Shown: positions 30,627-39,846, counted from the stretch's first letter. The stretch is DNA of 64,000 nucleotides from Pseudoalteromonas ostreae (GCF_018069805.1 NZ_JAGPYN010000004.1:186001-250000), one strand, 5' to 3'. Program-made: numbers and translations. Notes: generated by a model from the sequence alone, not told the origin.

Positions 30627-31133
30627 TTAAAATTCAAGGTTTAAAAAGACAATCAGGTCTACGTTCAGCACATCAATGATTGCTGATGGATTAGTCGCTG
30701 ATGAACCTGTTTTATTGACTCTAAGCTTTAACTCTTTACATTCACCATTCGTTTTCTTGCGGTTATATATCGAAAAACGAGCTGGTAATAAGCGGCCTCT
30801 GCGATTAATAATCACGTCGGCGTCGTAACCGATATCGATGCCAGAACATACTAACGACATTTCCATCAGCATCGGTGAACCATCCGTTGTACCAATAGCC
30901 CCACCACTGATATCAAAAATAAGCTCAGGATAGTCTTGAATGAAATCATCATAGGTGTCCACTTCAACCGGAATTTCGACGTCATAACCAACAATCTGGC
31001 CATTTGTATAGACTGGGGTAAAATCACTGATTGAGTAACTATGTTGTTCCCCCCCCACATAAATTGGCTCTACAGCTAGCGTACTAAAGGGTAGTAAAAA
31101 CATCAGCGCAATTGCTAAGCTTTTCATTTTCAA
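30627..31133 (-). CDS. Small secreted protein, island paralogue family (member 1)
   Basis: A 168-residue protein with signal peptide MKMKSLAIALMFLLPFSTLA. The domain runs VEPIYVGGEQHSYSISDFTP, VGYDVEIPVEVDTYDDF, LIFDISGGAIG, MSLVCSGIDIGYDAD, NGECKELKLRVNKTG, with a final strand. It is the first of the seven small genes, directly after the PKD lipoprotein (14 bp gap), and so marks the switch from large to small products in the operon. Confidence 0.78.
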   Translation of the reverse strand: MKMKSLAIALMFLLPFSTLAVEPIYVGGEQHSYSISDFTPVYTNGQIVGYDVEIPVEVDTYDDFIQDYPELIFDISGGAIGTTDGSPMLMEMSLVCSGIDIGYDADVIINRRGRLLPARFSIYNRKKTNGECKELKLRVNKTGSSATNPSAIIDVLNVDLIVFLNLEF

Positions 31134-31147
31134 TTTCCTTTTCTAAG

Positions 31148-33535
31148 TTATTTGTTACAAATGCGTAAATCGCGTAAAACTGGTTTATCATCTGAATAAA
31201 GGATGCTCATTGATTGACTACTTGGGCTGACTATTTTCAAATCGTCATTCACAAAAATTTCATAAGTAGCTATAGCTGGCAGGCTAGCTAACTTTGTTGC
31301 TCTTCCTGAATCAGCAAAAGTGAAACTGATTTTTTGCTCAGACTCCGTTTTAAATAAATTCATATCACGAAATGTTGAGATCAAGCGGAACCCAACTTCA
31401 ACCGTCTCTGGGCCACTATAACGAGGACATTTAAGAACCAACCAATCCACAGGCTGCATATATGGAATAAATTCATCACCAAAATTAATGATAAACCCAT
31501 CTTGAGTCACGCTAGGCGCAGTATAAACCGAAGTCGCTAAACGTTCATCGTCGGTCTCTATCACCAAAGCTGCGCCCTCTTCAATTTCTACCTGGGCATC
31601 AAACACGCCTTGTGAATCACTTACATACTCCTGCCCGTTAATTTTTAACTTTGCGTTTGGAAAGGGAGCAAAATAAGGGTCAATAATTTTCCCTTTCACA
31701 GAGCCTGATAGCATAATGATGAGGTCAGATACATCGAAACGTACTGACTTAGTAACAATGTTATCTGCCTCATCACTAACACGTAAGTTAACTGAATATA
31801 TGCCTGCTACATCTGCAATCAAACTTGTGGTGGCTAACGTGTTAGTTACTAATTGCGCTGACGAATTTTCAGGCTTATCCAAAGACCATTGATAAGTGAG
31901 TGGCTCACCGTCTGGGTCGTAACTGCCCGATGCATCAAACATTACTTGCTGACCTACTTCAGCCTCTCTAGATGAATCGTTTTGTAACACAATAACAGGT
32001 GGTAAATTAGACTTTACTTGCACAGTATGGGTAAGCGGATCAGAATAATACTGACCATCATACACTCGCAGCGAAACAATATAGTCGCCAAGCTGTGTTG
32101 GTGTGAAAAATGCTTTACCATCGCCTGTGGTATTGAACTGAATATCTTCAGGTGCCTCTATAACTTGCCACTGATACGTTAAGGTATCATTATTAGGATC
32201 TGAGCTTTGGCTCGCATCAAGTTCAACATTGTTACCACTATACACAACATCTGGTGCTACAAGCTGCGCTACAGGCTTTTGGTTACCATCAATATAATAG
32301 GTTTGTGTATTAGATGTCACCGCTGTTTGACCATCAGATACACTAACAGTAACAGCATATTCCCCAGCAACATCGGGATATAACATCGCAACGGCATCGG
32401 TCGATGCTTGCAATTCAGTCATACTTGTTTCTGGACGGCTAACTAATTGCCATTGATATGTCAGTGGCTCACCTTCGGGGTCAAAACAGGATTTACAAAT
32501 CAGCTCTAGCGGTTTGATGGGGGCACTAACATCTTCACCAAGTTCAGCAACTGGGGGTAAGTTGCCAGTAGTAACTAACAATTTATATAAAGCTTTTACA
32601 AAGGCACCTTGTGCATCAGTAACGGTAATAGCCACTTCATAATCGCCAAGTACCTCAGCTGAAAAACTTGTTTGCGCGTCAAAGAGTGTACTTAAACTTG
32701 CATTAGCACCCTCTGGCTGCGATACCACTTCCCACGCGAATGATAATCTATCCAACCTGTCAGGATCATAACTTTCACTGGCATCAAGAAGGATAACTTC
32801 ATTCGGTTTAACCTGATTTTTTACATCTTTAATTACAACAACAGGCGCAGAGTTAACGCCTAAGGGCTCACTCGTAACCGTTAATGTATCGGTGGCAATA
32901 TCACCTTGATCATTTTGCACACTTAGCTCGACACTATATTGCCCAACCTGATCAGCCACAAAGGTAGTTTTTACGTTTTTATATTTAAATATTTTTGCTT
33001 GGCTATTTTCTGGTTTTTCGATGATGCGCCAATGAAAACTTGTAATGACTGTATCTGAAGAGCGGCTTTCACTGCCATCAAGTGAAATAACCTGCCCTTT
33101 TTTTACAGTAATGTCTTGCCCCGCTGCTGCAACTAATGTCGCTTCACTATTTAGATCAATTTCTAATTGAGATGGTTTGCTATCTAATTTACCATCACTA
33201 ACTGTTAGAGTGAGTACATACTTACCTAAATTAGTCAGTTTAACAGCTATCTCTTCTTTATTGTGCTGCTCTATTTCAACAGGTGTTTGCTCAACACCTT
33301 TGCTCAAAACCCACTCATAACTCAGAGTACCGCCATCAGGATCGTAACTTTTTGAGGCGTTGAAGTGTACCAGCTTATTTTTAGTTATATTGATGTCACT
33401 TGAGGTAATCACCGCAATAGGCGCTTGATTTTTAGCCGTTTTATTTATGTCTGCTGGTGTCTCATTACTGCCTGAACCTCCGCAAGCAGAGATAAGTATG
33501 CACAGTGAAACGGGGAAGCTATTTTTCCATATCAT
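31148..33535 (-). CDS. Large lipoprotein with six PKD/Ig-like repeats
   Basis: A 795-residue lipoprotein with lipobox ISAC-GG after the signal peptide. Six tandem PKD/REJ-type repeats of about 95 residues follow. Each begins like APxAVI or LPPVxxL and contains a variant of ASxSYDPDGxxLxYxW, plus GxYxVxLxVxD near the end. After them comes a carboxypeptidase-regulatory-like beta domain (about 630-690, VKGKIIDPYFAPFPNAKLKI) and a C-terminal domain with a pair of Cys. It is probably an outer-membrane-anchored surface stalk. Its central place in the operon suggests it scaffolds or displays the other exported products. Confidence 0.85.
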   Translation of the reverse strand: MIWKNSFPVSLCILISACGGSGSNETPADINKTAKNQAPIAVITSSDINITKNKLVHFNASKSYDPDGGTLSYEWVLSKGVEQTPVEIEQHNKEEIAVKLTNLGKYVLTLTVSDGKLDSKPSQLEIDLNSEATLVAAAGQDITVKKGQVISLDGSESRSSDTVITSFHWRIIEKPENSQAKIFKYKNVKTTFVADQVGQYSVELSVQNDQGDIATDTLTVTSEPLGVNSAPVVVIKDVKNQVKPNEVILLDASESYDPDRLDRLSFAWEVVSQPEGANASLSTLFDAQTSFSAEVLGDYEVAITVTDAQGAFVKALYKLLVTTGNLPPVAELGEDVSAPIKPLELICKSCFDPEGEPLTYQWQLVSRPETSMTELQASTDAVAMLYPDVAGEYAVTVSVSDGQTAVTSNTQTYYIDGNQKPVAQLVAPDVVYSGNNVELDASQSSDPNNDTLTYQWQVIEAPEDIQFNTTGDGKAFFTPTQLGDYIVSLRVYDGQYYSDPLTHTVQVKSNLPPVIVLQNDSSREAEVGQQVMFDASGSYDPDGEPLTYQWSLDKPENSSAQLVTNTLATTSLIADVAGIYSVNLRVSDEADNIVTKSVRFDVSDLIIMLSGSVKGKIIDPYFAPFPNAKLKINGQEYVSDSQGVFDAQVEIEEGAALVIETDDERLATSVYTAPSVTQDGFIINFGDEFIPYMQPVDWLVLKCPRYSGPETVEVGFRLISTFRDMNLFKTESEQKISFTFADSGRATKLASLPAIATYEIFVNDDLKIVSPSSQSMSILYSDDKPVLRDLRICNK

Positions 33536-33559
33536 GTTGGTATTCCTTTTAGCTATTAA

Positions 33560-34105
33560 TTAGTTGAATGCAACTTGCCTGATTGCTTCGTTTAGCACCA
33601 TAGCTTGTTTACCCAGTAATCGCGCATTTTCAACTAATTGTTTTTGTTCGTATAAAATATCGTCATCTAAACTTTGCGAAGCAGAACCCGATGCAATAGC
33701 ATCTTTGTTTCGTTCTTTAACTCTATTCGTCAAAGTATCTAAACGCTCTTTATGTATACGCGTTGCTTCTCGATATTCGTTGACTTGCCCTTTCAGTTCA
33801 GGGAAATTGCTAATAATGAATTCGTAATACTCATTTTTTTTGATAGAATCAAACTGACTGACTTTTTCGATGATAGCTGACGGTTCACTATACAAATTTG
33901 CTTCTTCAATAATCTCATCAACACTTTTTTTCACAGTGGCAACCTCTTGCTGCGAGTGCTTTGGCTCTTTATTTTCTTTCGTCGATACGACTACTTTTGA
34001 CGTTTCAGCTTGGGGCTGTACTTCATCTGTTGAACCAAATAAGCTCCAGCCCAAATAACTAATAACAACAGTACCGAACACTGCAACTACTATTTTTGCT
34101 TTCAT
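33560..34105 (-). CDS. Membrane-anchored coiled-coil protein of the island operon
   Basis: A 181-residue protein. ATG at 34105 gives an uncleaved-looking N-terminal hydrophobic helix (KIVVAVFGTVVISYLGWSLFG). A charged linker and a helical, coiled-coil-rich region (about 60-181) follow, ending VLNEAIRQVAFN. It resembles a periplasmic spacer or accessory anchor. No family recognised. The neighbouring genes lie 24 and 58 bp away. Confidence 0.7.
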   Translation of the reverse strand: MKAKIVVAVFGTVVISYLGWSLFGSTDEVQPQAETSKVVVSTKENKEPKHSQQEVATVKKSVDEIIEEANLYSEPSAIIEKVSQFDSIKKNEYYEFIISNFPELKGQVNEYREATRIHKERLDTLTNRVKERNKDAIASGSASQSLDDDILYEQKQLVENARLLGKQAMVLNEAIRQVAFN

Positions 34106-34163
34106 AAAAATTCCTAATTGAAGTATGAATATGAGGGGGGGAGCCCCCCTCAATAATCAGTTA

Positions 34164-36104
34164 TTAATTACAGCGACGTGAATCAACGCAAACTTTAGCT
34201 TTAATCCTTGCGCTACCTTGATATACACTAAATGAATCTTTGTTGTATCTTTTCCAGATTTTTCCGTACTCACGAGCACTATACGATGTTGTTCCTTTCG
34301 CTTTAGAGCCACCAATCGCATCTAATGCACGTAAAACCACATTAGCAAATTGACAGTACATGTTGGCTGGGCAAACTTTCATTAAACCGTCACCAATCTG
34401 GCCGCCAACTTCACTTTTACCAGGATCTATTACATTTGGATCCTTAACAATCAAGTCATACGACTCAGCATAAACGGCTAAAAACATTTGCCACATATCG
34501 CTGTACATTTCTGATTCAAACTTCTCTGCGATTCTTGCTGCTTCTTCAGGGTCATTAGATTGCGGAACTACACTTAAATTACACTCCATTCCTAGATTTT
34601 CTCTTGCTGTTTTAACGATATCATCCCAGCTTGTCGTTTTAGTTCTAAACCAACTCCAACTCTTAGAGCTACCCGCACTTCTAAAATAAGAGTTTGCACG
34701 ATCAACATTAATTGAACATTCACCCTCCATCTTGCCAGGGTAAGCATAGTAGCTATATGAAAGTGCTATGTCTGTTGAAAACACTGGACTATTAAGAACT
34801 GGTTTATACTCGTCACGAATCACTTTCCAAGAAGCTGTTTCACCATCATTTATAGCAGTATAGTTGTGTTCTACATTCCGCTCATAATCACCACAGCGAG
34901 CATCTTTAGTGACGTGAAAATCAATCCCACCTGAACCTAACGAGTCCCAAGTGGTCGTATCAAAATGAATTTGTTCTCCAAGAGTTTCACGTTCAAACGG
35001 CATTGCTTTATCACCAATTTGGCCGAAGTTAATAATAGTATTTGATGGGTAGGTCCATACATTTTTACGATAGATTGGTTGATTATTATCTAAAAGAGTA
35101 TTGGCATTGTCGCGGGTAACCCCGGAATTCAGACGAATATCAAATACATTAAGCTGCTGAACCTCATAACCCCTACCTCTTAAGGTGTTTGAAAGAATTG
35201 AAGCTTCATTGCCCCACAAGTTATACCCAGCCGATGCTATCCCAGCAATAAGGTTTCCAGATTCAGCAACTGTTTTTCTTTCAAGTTCATATGCATCCTC
35301 TACGATCATCGTTTGGAAGTCATACAATTTTCGTATAAAATCTATTTCATCATTTATATCATCTTTTTTCCTCTCATATGCACTATTAAGACCTCTTAAT
35401 TCTAAATACTCATCACGAATTTCGTCTTGACGATTCTGTTGTTCTCGAACATTTTGCGTTGCTTCTGTAAGCAATTGTGTATATTTATCGGCAACTTCTC
35501 CTATACACTGAACTAATTTTGGTTGGTCCGTCATGAATCGGTTAACACAATCCAAACTTGCGCTTTGTTGTTCGTTTCTAAGAAGATTTAGTTCCCTTTC
35601 AGATCTTTCTAATTGCAAGTTAATATCATCCCACTGGGGTTCTACTATTTCATAACGTTCGATAATACCTCCATTTTCTCGTGCAAGTTCTCTAATTCTA
35701 TGTGAGAACTCACTAATATCATTAACTACAGCCGTATTTTTAGCTGATAGTGCATAAGTTAATTGAAAGAGATTACTGACAAAGTCTCCATTGTCAATCG
35801 CTTGCTGGCGTAACTCAGGTGTCTCAGGTATATAGTTCGCTTGCTGTTTCAGTGCAACATATGAAGAGCAGCTTGGACCCCCACCCATATCAAAATAGGT
35901 GCCGATAATTTCCTTATCGTTAGCAGGACCAACATACAGCGTTCTAGGGTTTTTATGGTCTTTTACTACATCACCAACCCCAGCAGGCGTAGTAATTCCT
36001 AGCTTACTAAGTGGATTGCCTGATGTGTTATCAGGTAGTGCATATGCCGTGGCACTGTGTACCAACCCGAGAGCAACAGATGTTGCAATGAGTTTTCCAT
36101 TCAT
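34164..36104 (-). CDS. Large secreted protein with central coiled coil, unknown
   Basis: A 646-residue exported protein. ATG at 36104 behind AAAGGAAAC gives the signal peptide MNGKLIATSVALGLVHSATAYA; the longer frame to 36167 lacks one. The N-terminal part includes FDMGGGPSCSSYVALKQQANYI, a motif that recurs in no family I can name. A long coiled coil (about 130-265) is followed by a hydrophobic Gly/Ala-rich segment (SGNLIAGIASAGYNLWG) and a Cys-rich beta C-terminal half ending CVDSRRCN. A coiled coil plus a short amphipathic Gly/Ala segment occurs in helical pore-formers, but that is only a suggestion. Confidence 0.72.
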   Translation of the reverse strand: MNGKLIATSVALGLVHSATAYALPDNTSGNPLSKLGITTPAGVGDVVKDHKNPRTLYVGPANDKEIIGTYFDMGGGPSCSSYVALKQQANYIPETPELRQQAIDNGDFVSNLFQLTYALSAKNTAVVNDISEFSHRIRELARENGGIIERYEIVEPQWDDINLQLERSERELNLLRNEQQSASLDCVNRFMTDQPKLVQCIGEVADKYTQLLTEATQNVREQQNRQDEIRDEYLELRGLNSAYERKKDDINDEIDFIRKLYDFQTMIVEDAYELERKTVAESGNLIAGIASAGYNLWGNEASILSNTLRGRGYEVQQLNVFDIRLNSGVTRDNANTLLDNNQPIYRKNVWTYPSNTIINFGQIGDKAMPFERETLGEQIHFDTTTWDSLGSGGIDFHVTKDARCGDYERNVEHNYTAINDGETASWKVIRDEYKPVLNSPVFSTDIALSYSYYAYPGKMEGECSINVDRANSYFRSAGSSKSWSWFRTKTTSWDDIVKTARENLGMECNLSVVPQSNDPEEAARIAEKFESEMYSDMWQMFLAVYAESYDLIVKDPNVIDPGKSEVGGQIGDGLMKVCPANMYCQFANVVLRALDAIGGSKAKGTTSYSAREYGKIWKRYNKDSFSVYQGSARIKAKVCVDSRRCN

Positions 36105-36167
36105 CGTAAAGTTTCCTTTGTAGTGTTGATAAATTTTTTTGCGATTGGGATTAGTTTTAAAAAACAC

Positions 36168-37082
36168 TTATAGTCTCGTTTTTAATTTCTTTACTGCGTT
36201 TTGAAGAATCGTTTGATCTCTGCCAATATATTTACTCGCTAACCACGTAGTCTGCGCATTTAAAAAGTTGTACAGTTGAGCAATATTATCTTCATTTATA
36301 GTAAGAGCACTTGTTAGAGAGCTTCGTAAGTTAGCAAGTTGAGCCGTACATAAATGTGAGTAACTACCTGAGCCACAATTGCTTTCTAAATACGTTTTAG
36401 TGCTGCTTAAATCATCAAGTACATACCGTAGTTCTTCAGCTAATATGTCGTCTTCAATATCAAATTGCATGTATTCCAAGGTTGCAATAGTGTTATTGAT
36501 AGCGTATAGCAAATTTGTGTGGCCTGTAGAGGGTATGGCCTGGCTAAATAACAACTCTAAATGCGTATTAAAAGATACTAGTTGCTGGGCTATTTGATTG
36601 AAATACCTCGGTTCTGGATAGGTAACCAGTTGATCTACTGTTAACTTACAGCCAGGCTTCATTGCCTGAAAGCCAGTTGCTCCTGACAATTCCTCAAGGT
36701 ATAAAACTGAATCGTTGTTCCCATGTGTTAGCTCGACCGAACTTGGTTCATATATACGAGAGCCTGCTATGCGATTTGATACCGACGAGCCATCTGCATT
36801 TGATAAGCTAAAGCGAATCGAGAGCGGCCGTAATGATTCACATGTAAATGTGTAGTTAAGTATAGTTTTAAACAGCCCCCCCTCAATAAGATCCCCCTGT
36901 AAATAATTATTATTTTTCTCTGCATATACGGTAGTGCCTAAAAATTGACAAGGGGGAACATAACGCGCACCTTGTGACGTAGTGCGCAATTGACATTGCT
37001 GTTCGGCATCAAAAACATCTAGCGGCAAAGCATTAGCCGTTCCAACTGTGATCAATAACATGATCATTAATAAAGTTTTCAT
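36168..37082 (-). CDS. Secreted protein of the island operon, unknown
   Basis: A 304-residue exported protein (signal peptide MKTLLMIMLLITVGTANA). The N-terminal half is beta-rich with paired Cys (EQQCQLRTT, PPCQFLG, FTCESLRP, PGCKLTV). The C-terminal half (about 160-304) is helical, with a Cys pair NCGSGSYSHLC. No domain recognised. It sits between the two larger secreted proteins with short gaps, consistent with a multi-subunit product. Confidence 0.7.
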   Translation of the reverse strand: MKTLLMIMLLITVGTANALPLDVFDAEQQCQLRTTSQGARYVPPCQFLGTTVYAEKNNNYLQGDLIEGGLFKTILNYTFTCESLRPLSIRFSLSNADGSSVSNRIAGSRIYEPSSVELTHGNNDSVLYLEELSGATGFQAMKPGCKLTVDQLVTYPEPRYFNQIAQQLVSFNTHLELLFSQAIPSTGHTNLLYAINNTIATLEYMQFDIEDDILAEELRYVLDDLSSTKTYLESNCGSGSYSHLCTAQLANLRSSLTSALTINEDNIAQLYNFLNAQTTWLASKYIGRDQTILQNAVKKLKTRL

Positions 37083-37105
37083 TATGTATGTCCTTTTACT
37101 AAAAC

Positions 37106-38929
37106 TTATAGTTGCTCGAGGGTTGCAGTAAGGACCTGACGGCTTACTATCGCATTTTCATCAGTAATTTTAACGACCATGTTAATTTGCTTATTATTTT
37201 CAGAGCATCCATGAAATGCAGACTGCCTGATTTTTAGCTGCAGGTTATTCAATGGGGAATTAATACCAACAGCTGTAGGCAATAGTGAATTTGTTGATGT
37301 ACTTAGGCTCTCGATTGAAGGAAATAGCTCTAGCAAACCATCCGACATTCTTGGGATCCAAAACATCCCGTTATAATCAAAATACTCTACCTCTATTAAC
37401 AACTCATCATTGCTCATTTCAGCCAAATCAAACAGTTGCCAATTGATGGTCACAATACGATCTTCTTTAAATTGTTCGACATTTTTAATTCTGTTACTTT
37501 GGCTTGCTAGTGCTTGCATTCTTGAGATTATATTTGTTAATTGAAATAGCAATTCTTGGTAATCGTCACTGTTATGCATGATAGCGATTATTCTGTTGGC
37601 TTCCTTTCCTAGCTCAAAACTCTCGCTTACTATTCGAGCCATCTCTGGGCTAATTTCGTTAAATTCCTCACATAACAGAATAGGTTGACCTGCCAAAGTC
37701 TCTAATGTCACAAGCCCTTGATTATTAATAATATTGGCTAGCTGAGATAGTTTAGCTAGTGTTTGCTGTCCAGTTGCGTTTTTAGCTAAATAAGCAATAT
37801 TGATGGCTGTACCAAGGCGATCGAGATTTACATTTGTGCGTTCGTTTTGATAATCAGATAATTTATCGCTGACAAAACCAGCTAAATCTGGAAACCTAAG
37901 TTGCTGTGGCGGAATTAGCTGGTAGTTTCCATCATATACATAACCCAATGCTGACGCTTCATTGGCTAACGCTATCAATGATTGTTCAAAATAAGATAAG
38001 CGATTATCGAAGTTAGGATAAAATGGCGTGCCCTGTGGAGCTATAACTTCGTTAAAGCAAATGCCTTGCTCGCAGCTAGATAATGCTATATTTATATACT
38101 TATCAAGTATGCTCGATTTTTCAAGCATGCTATTTTGAAGATCTGTTGGTAAGTTCTGAACAAGTGATGCGTAGGTATTCAGACGTCGATTTAAATGTTT
38201 CACTCGATTTTTAGCTATCGTTGCTAAACTATATTTTTTTAATCTATCCCATAGACTAACTTGTCTTGACAGGCTCTGGTTAAGTTCATTTTTCAAATGC
38301 TGTTTATCAGCCGCTGAAAAGTATGGAAACTCATCGATATCAGACATCATCTTCACAAAGGTCTCATTTAACCTAGTTTCCACTTCAATACCAAATGAAT
38401 AACGTCGATAAACCGCAGCATACCTTAATGCCGTTGCCGCTCTTTCGAGGCTATCTAACAAATTTAACCTAAAGTTTTGCCTGCGGAGTTCGTCACTTGC
38501 TGGCGTAAAACTATATGCTGTTGGTGTGTTTATATAATCTTGGTAGAGTTCGTGATGAAGAGATGCTTGGAATACATATAGCTCGGTATAAAGTGGTGCA
38601 TAGGAGAGTATATCACTCACGTGAAACCACGCTTGCTCGCCTTCTTGCTGATAACCCTTTGCTGTCGAACGAATATCAGCAACTATATCACAAGGCAAAG
38701 TTATCTCTTTAAAACAAGCTGGTTGACTAGCTGGAGTTGCTGCTGCACATATATCATTACAGCTATTCTGATTGTATTCAGAGTAACAGATCTGTGGCTG
38801 AAAATGTCTTACTTGAAATTTTGCAGAGCAATTTTCATTAGAAGCCAATGCTGAGTTAGCGTTAACAGTGGTTGCCAGTAAAAAGGCGACATACAACCCA
38901 ACATATTTATACGTAATCCTTCGCATCAT
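37106..38929 (-). CDS. Large secreted helical protein, first gene of the island operon
   Basis: A 607-residue protein with a signal peptide (MMRRITYKYVGLYVAFLLATTVNA). The N-terminal 70 residues carry eight Cys (ENCSAKF, PQICYSEY, NSCNDICAAA, PACFKE, LPCDIV). A long mostly helical middle (about 100-480) follows, and a beta-rich end (about 490-607) with TINWQLFDLAEM and IEVEYFDYNGMFWIPRM. The beta end looks like a Jelly-roll or Ig-type module. Function unknown. It is the most upstream gene of the run, so the operon promoter should lie in 38930-39272. Confidence 0.72.
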   Translation of the reverse strand: MMRRITYKYVGLYVAFLLATTVNANSALASNENCSAKFQVRHFQPQICYSEYNQNSCNDICAAATPASQPACFKEITLPCDIVADIRSTAKGYQQEGEQAWFHVSDILSYAPLYTELYVFQASLHHELYQDYINTPTAYSFTPASDELRRQNFRLNLLDSLERAATALRYAAVYRRYSFGIEVETRLNETFVKMMSDIDEFPYFSAADKQHLKNELNQSLSRQVSLWDRLKKYSLATIAKNRVKHLNRRLNTYASLVQNLPTDLQNSMLEKSSILDKYINIALSSCEQGICFNEVIAPQGTPFYPNFDNRLSYFEQSLIALANEASALGYVYDGNYQLIPPQQLRFPDLAGFVSDKLSDYQNERTNVNLDRLGTAINIAYLAKNATGQQTLAKLSQLANIINNQGLVTLETLAGQPILLCEEFNEISPEMARIVSESFELGKEANRIIAIMHNSDDYQELLFQLTNIISRMQALASQSNRIKNVEQFKEDRIVTINWQLFDLAEMSNDELLIEVEYFDYNGMFWIPRMSDGLLELFPSIESLSTSTNSLLPTAVGINSPLNNLQLKIRQSAFHGCSENNKQINMVVKITDENAIVSRQVLTATLEQL

Positions 38930-39272
38930 TATAAATTCCTTTTATAAATCACACCTGCTTTTATGCTTCCAACTTATCAAGCAAGCCATTCAAATTTTGA
39001 ACCCACTTTAGAACCAAATGTTAACAAAGTCAACAGGAGTTAAATTAAAATGGGTACATGTTACAATCCAAGCAAGAACAGTGATTATTTAACCTAGAAC
39101 CACTGCTTCGTGGAACACAAAAAGGACCGAACAAATATTTTGTTAAAAAATTTAGTGCTTCTTTGGTAGCTCGTAGCTTTATCAGTATTTTTTCACGCTG
39201 TTGGTCGCGTACTTAGAGTTTACGTATTAGTATGAACTTAGCCGCCTAATTTTTAAACTACATGCTGCTCTA
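38930..39272. other. Noncoding right end of the island, presumed operon promoter region
   Basis: About 340 bp without a convincing gene. It should hold the promoter for the 12-gene minus-strand run, but I cannot fix the hexamers. A 13-codon frame at about 39049-39090 behind CAGGAG on the plus strand is probably chance. It ends abruptly where the repeat begins. Confidence 0.5.
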
Positions 39273-39437
39273 GGCGATAACGAGCTTTATAACGATGACA
39301 ACAAAGCGAAATTAAAAGAACTTATTGCAAAGCAAGCGACATTGACACCGAAAGTAAATGACATCGAAGAAGAACTATTAATGGCCCTTGAAGAGATGGA
39401 AGAAAAAGAGCAGGCGTTTGTCAATGAACTTGCTTAA
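39273..39437 (+). pseudogene. 3' fragment of yheS
   Basis: Carries only the last 54 codons of YheS (from GDNELYNDDNKAKLKELI to the stop), with one Ala-to-Val change near the end (AFVNELA instead of AFANELA). It has no promoter or start and is a by-product of the duplication. Confidence 0.9.
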
Positions 39438-39747
39438 CAGCGATGACTTTTGGCAATTTGCATGTCGCCTTTACAGTGAAGGAGACATGCAAGCACGCCT
39501 ATTAGATTACCAAAACCAGCAAGGTAAAAACGTTAACCTGTGCTTGTTGCTGTACTATTTAGATTCTATCAATCTAGAAATTAGTCAAACTCAGTTAAAC
39601 AAACTTGCGCAATGTATTAGTGAGTTTGATCAGCAGGTATTAACGCCCTTGCGTGCCACACGCGCCTACCTAAAAGCCAACCACACCGAGATTGCAGATT
39701 ACGCCGCAATTCGTAAAGAACTACTCAGCGCCGAGTTAAAACTAGAA
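39273..39747 (+). repeat. Right copy of the 475 bp direct repeat
   Basis: Matches 26030-26504 base for base except for two substitutions that I can see. Left of it the sequence is unrelated to yheS, so the yheS part is only a 3' fragment. Right of it the TIGR02444 tail continues with a sequence different from that at 26505. Confidence 0.92.
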
Positions 39748-39846
39748 AAGCAGCAGCAAGAGATGTTGATAGATGCGGTTAATAAATTTAGATTAGCTAC
39801 GCATCCGGAGCCGAATAATATTAGGTTGTATTTGCTTAAGCTGTAA
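39424..39846 (+). CDS. TIGR02444 family protein, copy 2
   Basis: A 140-residue protein identical to copy 1 for about its first 108 residues except one Leu-to-Ile change, then with a homologous but diverged tail (KQQQEMLIDAVNKFRL, ending IRLYLLKL). It lies on the yheT side, so in a single-crossover model this tail is the resident chromosomal one and the copy 1 tail came with the island. Without its upstream yheS promoter it may be poorly expressed. Confidence 0.8.
   Translation: MNLLNSDDFWQFACRLYSEGDMQARLLDYQNQQGKNVNLCLLLYYLDSINLEISQTQLNKLAQCISEFDQQVLTPLRATRAYLKANHTEIADYAAIRKELLSAELKLEKQQQEMLIDAVNKFRLATHPEPNNIRLYLLKL

Larger units (their letters stand above)
26505..39272. other. Genomic island inserted in the yheS-yheT neighbourhood
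   Basis: About 12.8 kb between the two repeat copies carries 12 minus-strand genes for exported proteins and no recognisable core gene. It separates yheS and TIGR02444 from yheT and yheU, normally adjacent. The duplicated block with two different 3' tails is what results when a circle carrying part of yheS-TIGR02444 integrates by a single crossover. No integrase, transposase or short att repeat was found, so homologous recombination is as likely as a lost recombinase. Confidence 0.7.

Noticed and set aside
39049..39090. 13-codon frame behind CAGGAG in the island's right end
   Set aside because: Spacing of 10 nt and a nondescript sequence; most likely chance in the promoter region.
26505..39272. 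Transposon, integron or prophage
   Set aside because: No transposase, integrase, phage structural gene, terminal inverted repeat or short target duplication was found; only the 475 bp homologous repeat supports mobility.
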